A stretch of DNA of 64,000 nucleotides. It comes from Ectobacillus funiculus. Its GTDB lineage: Bacteria > Bacillota > Bacilli > Bacillales > Bacillaceae_G. Positions 58,824 through 64,000 of this stretch are shown piece by piece. The position numbers and the translations under genes are program-made. The notes beneath the pieces were generated by a model. That model did no database searches. It saw only the letters and a program-made list of their open reading frames with translations, and was not told where the DNA came from. Position 1 is the first letter of the stretch, and each line of letters starts with the position of its first letter. The stretch lies in the NCBI RefSeq assembly GCF_042429435.1, contig NZ_JBHMAF010000010.1. One strand, given 5' to 3'.

Positions 58824-60230
58824 ATGAGCGATAAACATCGTCAGGTTGCTGAAGAGATACTTGTTCATGTTGGCGGTAAAGAAAACATTGCTGCTGCGAC
58901 TCACTGTGTAACTCGTTTGCGCTTTGCTTTAAAGGATGAGAGTAAAGTAGATAAAGAGGCATTAGAGCAGATTGATTTAGTTAAAGGCTCCTTCTCTACA
59001 AACGGTCAGTTCCAGGTTGTTATCGGGCAGGGGACCGTTGATAAAGTGTATAACGAAATGGTTGGGATGACAGGAATCTCTCAAGCTAGTAAGCAAGAAA
59101 TAAAGGATGAAGCGGCTAAAAAATTGAATCCGCTGCAGCGTGCGATTAAAACATTGGCAGATATCTTTATTCCAATTTTGCCAGCCATTGTAACAGCAGG
59201 TTTGCTGATGGGGATTAATAATATCTTGACTGGACCTGGCATTTTCTTTGATAAGAAGGCGTTAGTCGATGTCTATCCGCAATGGAAGGACTTTGCCAGC
59301 ATTATTAACTTAATTGCGAATACGGCGTTTGTATTTTTGCCAGGCTTGATTGGTTGGTCCGCTGTCAATAGATTTGGCGGAAGTCCGCTATTGGGGATCG
59401 TTCTTGGTTTAATGCTCGTCCATCCTGATCTTCTCAACGCATGGGGATATGGAGCGGCAAAGGAAATCCCGAAATGGAACTTATTTGGTCTGGACGTCCA
59501 AAAGGTTGGTTATCAAGGTCAGGTATTGCCGGTATTACTTGCTTCTTATGTGTTAGCTACGATTGAAAAATTTCTAAGGAAGCGTATCGCAGATGCATTC
59601 CAGCTATTGCTTGTAGCACCGATCGCGTTATTACTAACTGGCTTTCTTTCATTTATCGTAATTGGACCAATCACATTTGCGATTGGCAACGTCATTACAA
59701 ATGCAGTAGTAGGTATTTTCGAGGTGGCGCCGCTTTTAGGCGGACTTATTTACGGAGGACTTTACGCACCGCTTGTTATTACAGGGATGCACCATACGTT
59801 TTTGGCGGTGGACCTGCAGTTAATTGGAAGCACAGGAGGCACATTCTTATGGCCAATGGTCGCTTTGTCAAATATTGCGCAAGGTACGGCTGCATTGGCT
59901 ATGATGTTTGTAGTAAAGGATGAGAAATTAAAGAGCTTATCCGCAACGTCTGCTGTCTCTGCTTATCTTGGTATTACAGAACCGGCTATGTTTGGTGTAA
60001 ACCTACGATTCCGCTATGCCTTTATTTCAGCTGTCATTGGCTCCGCGCTTGCGGGTATGTTTATTTCACTTCAAGGCGTAAAAGCTGCATCCATTGGTGT
60101 AGGCGGTTTACCTGGATTCTTATCCATTTTTCCGGAAAAATGGGGAGCGTTTTTCATCGGTATGGTAATCGTGTTAGTTGTACCATTCGTATTAACTATA
60201 ATCCTTGGAAAACTGCGTAAGGAAAAATAA
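58824..60230 (+). CDS. treP: PTS trehalose transporter, EIIBC
   Basis: 468 residues. EIIB at 1-85 with phosphorylated Cys in AATHCVTRLRFALKDES, EIIC from about 110 (LADIFIPILPAIVTAGLLMG, GITEPAMFGVNLRFRYAFISAVIG). No EIIA domain, so it borrows one, as in B. subtilis. Imports trehalose as trehalose-6-P. GGGAGG precedes ATG. Operators for TreR and cre-like sites lie upstream. Confidence 0.95.
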   Translation: MSDKHRQVAEEILVHVGGKENIAAATHCVTRLRFALKDESKVDKEALEQIDLVKGSFSTNGQFQVVIGQGTVDKVYNEMVGMTGISQASKQEIKDEAAKKLNPLQRAIKTLADIFIPILPAIVTAGLLMGINNILTGPGIFFDKKALVDVYPQWKDFASIINLIANTAFVFLPGLIGWSAVNRFGGSPLLGIVLGLMLVHPDLLNAWGYGAAKEIPKWNLFGLDVQKVGYQGQVLPVLLASYVLATIEKFLRKRIADAFQLLLVAPIALLLTGFLSFIVIGPITFAIGNVITNAVVGIFEVAPLLGGLIYGGLYAPLVITGMHHTFLAVDLQLIGSTGGTFLWPMVALSNIAQGTAALAMMFVVKDEKLKSLSATSAVSAYLGITEPAMFGVNLRFRYAFISAVIGSALAGMFISLQGVKAASIGVGGLPGFLSIFPEKWGAFFIGMVIVLVVPFVLTIILGKLRKEK

Positions 60231-60297
60231 TCTATGCATCATTCGGAGCCTGTCACTTGCACAGTCTCCTAGTGCTGCTGATGCAGCGAAGTAAAAC

Positions 60298-60338
60298 GAT
60301 ACCACTATAAGCGGACAAGGTTTGCTCGTAGTGGTATC
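60298..60338 (+). terminator. Hairpin between treP and treA
   Basis: GATACCACTA / TAGTGGTATC with a 21-nt loop and a weak T-rich tail; likely partial termination or an RNA processing site. Confidence 0.5.
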
Positions 60339-60407
60339 TTGCCTTATTTTAGAAGCGGCGATAGGAGTAAGAAATGTCCGCTTCAATAACAAATGGTGGT
60401 GGAAAAA

Positions 60408-62072
60408 ATGAAACAGGACTGGAAAAAGTCTGTAGTATATCAAATTTATCCGAAAAGCTTTCGCAGTCATAATGGCGGTGCAACAGGAGATATAAAAGGG
60501 ATTATTGAAAAATTGGACTATCTTTCCTTTTTAGGAGTCGATTATATTTGGTTAACTCCGATTTATGAATCGCCGCAAAATGATAATGGCTATGATGTAA
60601 GTGATTATTATGCAATTGATGAAAGCTACGGTACGATGGAGGAGTTTGAAGAGCTTCTTGCGGAATCCAAAAAGCGAAATATCGGCATTATGATGGATAT
60701 CGTTGTGAATCATAGCTCAACGGAGCATAAATGGTTTCAAGAGTCGAAAAAGAGCAAGGACAACCCGTACCGCAATTTTTACATCTGGCGTGACGAGCCA
60801 ACGAATTGGGAATCCAAATTCGGCGGATCTGCTTGGAAGTATGATGAAATAACCGGACAGTATTACCTTCATTTGTTTGATACTACACAAGCAGATTTAA
60901 ATTGGGAAAATGAAGAGCTGCGCAAGGAAGTATATAAAATGATGGCGTTTTGGGCGGAAAAAGGGGTGACTGGCTTTCGACTTGATGTTATCAATCTAAT
61001 CTCAAAGGAGCAAAGCTTTCCGAATGACACAGCAGAAGGCGCAATGAATGATGGACGTAAATATTATACTGACGGTCCGCGTGTGCATGAATTCCTGCAA
61101 GAGATGCATGAGGAAGTATTTGCGGGCACAGATATTATTACGGTCGGTGAGATGTCTTCTACAACGATTGATAACTGCATCAAGTATTCAAACCCAGACC
61201 GAAAAGAGCTAAGTATGACGTTTAGTTTCCATCACTTAAAGGTAGATTACCCGAATGGAGACAAATGGACAAAAGCGGACTTTGATTTCTTGCAGCTGAA
61301 AGACATTATGTCAACATGGCAGAAGGGGATGTATGATGGAGGAGGCTGGAATGCCATCTTCTGGTGCAACCATGACCAGCCGCGTATTGTTTCTCGGTTT
61401 GGCAACGACACGATGTATCGAAAGGAATCAGCAAAAATGCTGGCAACCTCCTTGCATATGCTGCAGGGGACTCCTTACATTTATCAAGGCGAAGAAATTG
61501 GCATGACAAACCCAGGCTTCAATTCGATTGATGACTACCGTGATGTAGAAACATTAAATATTTATAAATTAAAGCGGGAGCAAGGCATGAGCCATGAGGA
61601 TATTATGGCCGCGATCCAGCAAAAATCCAGAGACAATTCACGTACGCCAATGCAGTGGGATGCTACTGAAAACGCGGGCTTCACATCAGGAACGCCTTGG
61701 ATTGCAGCAGCTTCCAATTACAAGGATATTAATGCAGAAGAAGCGGTCAAGGACCCTGATTCCATTTTACATTATTATAAAAAGCTCATTGAACTTCGAA
61801 AGCAATACGATGTTATGACGTATGGCAATTATGAGCTGCTGCTGGCAGACCATCCACGGATTTGGGCGTATATACGTCGTACGGAGGATGAGGTATTGTT
61901 GACGGTCAGCAACTATTACAGTGAGGGAGCAGAATGGGTATTGCCAGAAGAGGTCAGCTTTGAAGGCTGGAACAGCGAAGTGTTGATTTCTAATTATGCA
62001 GACCCTGCTCAAGATTATAAGCATAGTAACCTTCGCCCATATGAGGCAGTTGTATACCGTTTTACCAAATAA
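60408..62072 (+). CDS. treA: Trehalose-6-phosphate hydrolase (phospho-alpha-(1,1)-glucosidase)
   Basis: 554 residues, GH13. Splits trehalose-6-P into glucose and glucose-6-P in the cytosol. VYQIYPKSFRSHNGGATGDIKGI, GIMMDIVVNHSS, nucleophile in GVTGFRLDVINLI, acid/base in ITVGEMSSTT, FWCNHDQPRIVSRFG. ATG 60408 with GGTGGTGG upstream. Second gene of the treP operon, ended by a long hairpin. Confidence 0.95.
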   Translation: MKQDWKKSVVYQIYPKSFRSHNGGATGDIKGIIEKLDYLSFLGVDYIWLTPIYESPQNDNGYDVSDYYAIDESYGTMEEFEELLAESKKRNIGIMMDIVVNHSSTEHKWFQESKKSKDNPYRNFYIWRDEPTNWESKFGGSAWKYDEITGQYYLHLFDTTQADLNWENEELRKEVYKMMAFWAEKGVTGFRLDVINLISKEQSFPNDTAEGAMNDGRKYYTDGPRVHEFLQEMHEEVFAGTDIITVGEMSSTTIDNCIKYSNPDRKELSMTFSFHHLKVDYPNGDKWTKADFDFLQLKDIMSTWQKGMYDGGGWNAIFWCNHDQPRIVSRFGNDTMYRKESAKMLATSLHMLQGTPYIYQGEEIGMTNPGFNSIDDYRDVETLNIYKLKREQGMSHEDIMAAIQQKSRDNSRTPMQWDATENAGFTSGTPWIAAASNYKDINAEEAVKDPDSILHYYKKLIELRKQYDVMTYGNYELLLADHPRIWAYIRRTEDEVLLTVSNYYSEGAEWVLPEEVSFEGWNSEVLISNYADPAQDYKHSNLRPYEAVVYRFTK

Positions 62073-62085
62073 TTGTTGGACTGTG

Positions 62086-62134
62086 AGGGTGTCCGAAAAG
62101 GTTAGCCATGTGCGCTATCTTTTCGGACACCCTT
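62086..62134 (+). terminator. Terminator of treA
   Basis: 14-bp stem GGGTGTCCGAAAAG / CTTTTCGGACACCC with an 18-nt loop, weak T-run. Confidence 0.75.
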
Positions 62135-62234
62135 GTTCACATAAGATTACTTGGAGAAAGTTTAACTGTTGATTAGGAAAAAGAAACATCACACTGGGAA
62201 GCTTGTCATTTCTCAGCGTGATGTTTGTGAAAAC

Positions 62235-63254
62235 CTACGATAGATCCTTCTTTTTCGCCAACTCTTCTTTATCTAGTGTTCCAGGTGGTTGCTCTAGCCA
62301 TTCGTTTTGAATCATGATATCCGCACCATCTTTAGCATATTGTCCTATTTCAAGTGATAGACGCTCATAATTGGTTGCTAAGTCGCTTCGCTGACTCGCT
62401 GCAGCTGCGGTTGCATAGTTTCCCATACCAGCCGTACTTAACAATGTCATGTGAAACATGGTCAATTTGTCAGAAAAGGGAGGAACTGTCGAATCGGTTA
62501 TAGAGCTATCGGACGACATAGGCGGTTGTATATCGTTATCCATAAGGATAGCAGTGAAGAGTTTTACATGTTTTTTAGAGATGTCCCTTCCTCGTAACAT
62601 CCATTGCTGAATGTTTTCTATGGGGGAGGTTTGGGCAAAGCTAATTGCCAATTTTGACCCTATTAAGTTGGTTTGCATATTCATGAAAAGATGAGAGATC
62701 TCAATAGTATTTAACGGTCTTTCTTTACTAAAGAGAGAAAACCCGCTTAAATATTTTTTGCTATCAACATAATCGGTTGTTGTTGGATAGGCAATATAAG
62801 GAGCTCTAACAAATATACCTTTTGATAGAGCAACATCAGAGCTTCTATCATATAACTCGGATAATTTCTCAAGACCTTTTATAAAATGGGTTCTTACATC
62901 TTTACGTGCGCTTACACTAATATAACCACTGTATGTAAGTCAACCAACCTTTGCCATATGGTTAAGGTATGTAAGCATAAACGTATCCGTATATAGATGA
63001 GGAGCATTCATATTAACATCTTCATTTGTGAAACCTATCGGCACAGGTAAAGCCTCTTCTTTATACAAATGAGTAAGCTTTTCTAAATTAGTAGTTGCAG
63101 TATCATAAATAAATTGAACAATAGGGCGAATATCTTCATCTTCTACATCTTTCAGAAAATAGCTTAAAATACATTTGGCCATACTATTATTGATGTAAGA
63201 TGTCCAAATCGCAGCAAGTTCAGATGAAGTTAATTTGATCCGATTTTCATTCAT
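62235..63254 (-). pseudogene. DUF3231 protein gene interrupted by one in-frame TGA
   Basis: Residues 1-104 (LTSSELAAIWTSYINNSMAK ... NHMAKVG) and the part from LTYSGYISVSARKDVRTHFI to KKDLS lie in the same frame, separated only by TGA at 62940-62942. The joined product of about 339 residues has the DUF3231 layout of two repeated four-helix bundles. The codon usually there is for a hydrophobic residue, so TTA to TGA by one base is the simplest cause. A sequencing error or read-through are alternatives. DUF3231 proteins are common in spore formers; their function is unknown. Confidence 0.8.
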
Positions 63255-63323
63255 ATTGATTTTCCTCCAAAGAATAAACTTTCCAACTAGAATTTATTCT
63301 TTACAAAAACGTAGATATTCATA

Positions 63324-63361
63324 AAAAAAGCCAAGAAATAAAAACATTTCTTGGCTTTTTT
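63324..63361. terminator. Bidirectional terminator-like hairpin upstream of the DUF3231 gene
   Basis: AAAAAGCCAAGAAAT / ATTTCTTGGCTTTTT perfect stem. It lies ahead of the gene, so it may end a transcript coming from the left, or be an attenuator. Confidence 0.7.
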
Positions 63362-63491
63362 GTGCTTTTCAGCTAGTTGTCAGATATAAGGTGTAAATGA
63401 ATACCATAATTTGGACTGTTTTATATAGACTTACTTTTGTTTATTATTTAATTTATTTAATACCTTATTTTTGGACAAAAGGATTGCTACT

Positions 63492-63665
63492 ATGTTTAGT
63501 CTTACAAACTTAATCGAAACAAAAAGAGAGCAACTATTTTATTTAGGTAAGCTATATGGGCTAACCCATCTTAAAACCATTCAATGCAGTCAACAATTAG
63601 ATGTATTGATAAATGCTTCTTTAAAAAGGCGAAGCACAAGGGTAAAATTACAGAAAAATATTTAA
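63492..63665 (+). CDS. Spo0E-family aspartyl-phosphate phosphatase
   Basis: 57 residues: LIETKREQLFYLGKLYGLTH then KTIQCSQQLDVLINA. Two-helix Spo0E fold; such proteins dephosphorylate Spo0A-P or related regulators and delay sporulation. The usual SQELD motif is SQQLD here, keeping the Asp. ATG 63492 after AAAAGG. A hairpin with a T-run follows. Confidence 0.85.
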   Translation: MFSLTNLIETKREQLFYLGKLYGLTHLKTIQCSQQLDVLINASLKRRSTRVKLQKNI

Positions 63666-63700
63666 AAGGGTATATCTTTATTGAGAGATGTATCTTTTTT
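63664..63700 (+). terminator. Terminator of the Spo0E-like gene
   Basis: AAGGGTATATCT / AGATGTATCTTTTTT hairpin. Confidence 0.7.
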
Positions 63701-63859
63701 GTATACCTTAGTCATGAGAGGTTGACATAATAACGAAAGAGGAAGTTGATACATTATAAGGTGATCAGAGTGTTTTGCTTGCTTTTTTAGTGAATTTGCC
63801 TGTCTAAAAAAATTCATATCTATTGCTAAATAAGTGAATAGTACTTAAGAGGTGATAAT

Positions 63860-64000
63860 ATGGATCAGAATAAATTAAAACTCACATCTTCCGAAATAGG
63901 GTCACTGTGGGCAGAATATGTAAACGGAACAATGACAGATGTAGTAAATAGATATATGGTCTCTATTATTGAGGATGAGGAAATAAAAGCCATTTTTGAG
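63860..64000 (+). CDS. DUF3231 protein, N-terminal part (runs off the window)
   Basis: 47 residues visible: MDQNKLKLTSSEIGSLWAEY then VNGTMTDVVNRYMVSIIEDE. Clearly a paralogue of the interrupted DUF3231 gene at 62235-63254 (LTSSE, W..Y.N..M, and the DEE/DED spacing align). AAGAGGTGATAAT gives the ribosome site. Points away from its paralogue, with the Spo0E-like gene between them. Confidence 0.85.
   Translation, partial: MDQNKLKLTSSEIGSLWAEYVNGTMTDVVNRYMVSIIEDEEIKAIFE

Overview
The window is chromosomal DNA of an endospore-forming, low-GC Gram-positive bacterium of the Bacillaceae. The evidence is the set of spore genes (gerQ, cwlJ, rsfA, ger receptor genes, a Spo0E-like phosphatase), GGAGG-type ribosome binding sites, SAM-I and c-di-GMP-I riboswitches, and a gene order (ung, ywdI, ywdK, gerQ/cwlJ, hemQ, pta, lipL, rsfA, ywfO, ywhB, ywhC, ywhD, pbpG, speE, speB, ywiB, argS) that follows the ywd-ywf-ywh-ywi region of Bacillus subtilis. 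I cannot name the species. No rRNA, tRNA or CRISPR array was seen.

Layout. 1-6 kb: the end of a LysR regulator, an orphan germinant-receptor permease, aminopeptidase AmpS, an internally deleted IS605-type tnpB, and an MMPL exporter gene that has lost its 5' half at that element. 6-8.5 kb: MarR regulator, CBS protein and MFS exporter, with a palindrome over the promoter. 8.6-15.4 kb: the N-acetylglucosamine block, nagA-nagB-nagR-SIS diverging from the PTS gene nagP with two identical NagR-type operators, then a sugar-binding protein. 16-21 kb: an L,D-transpeptidase, then SAM riboswitch, metY remnant and metA, then hom-thrB (thrC missing). 21.5-30 kb: SGNH hydrolase with an ABC exporter, ung, a DMT transporter, a HAD phosphatase, DoxX, and a BlaI/M56 pair. 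30-41 kb: the conserved ywd-ywf-ywh block with an apparently orphan c-di-GMP riboswitch. 41-51.6 kb: a truncated pentapeptide-type protein, pbpG, a phosphodiesterase, polyamine synthesis (speE-speB), ywiB-argS, a nitrate transporter and a methionine aminopeptidase. 51.8-62 kb: treR is separated from treP-treA by a five-gene germinant-receptor operon. 62-64 kb: DUF3231 genes and a Spo0E-like phosphatase.

The most unusual content is a dispersed repeat of about 120-136 bp, with some 20 complete or partial copies in 64 kb. Each full copy is an AT-rich long-range stem followed by a GC-rich hairpin and T-run that looks like an intrinsic terminator. Most copies begin in, or a few bases after, the T-run of a resident terminator and point in that terminator's direction. 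Some abut head to tail, and four end on or inside the stop codon of a converging gene. Paired substitutions between copies keep the stems. I read this as a terminator-targeting, terminator-carrying miniature element; its mobilising enzyme is not in this window. I use the working name TLP repeat (terminator-linked palindromic repeat).

The genes form several working units: amino-sugar uptake and catabolism under NagR, methionine/threonine branch synthesis from homoserine, polyamine synthesis, trehalose uptake under TreR, and spore germination and cortex lysis.
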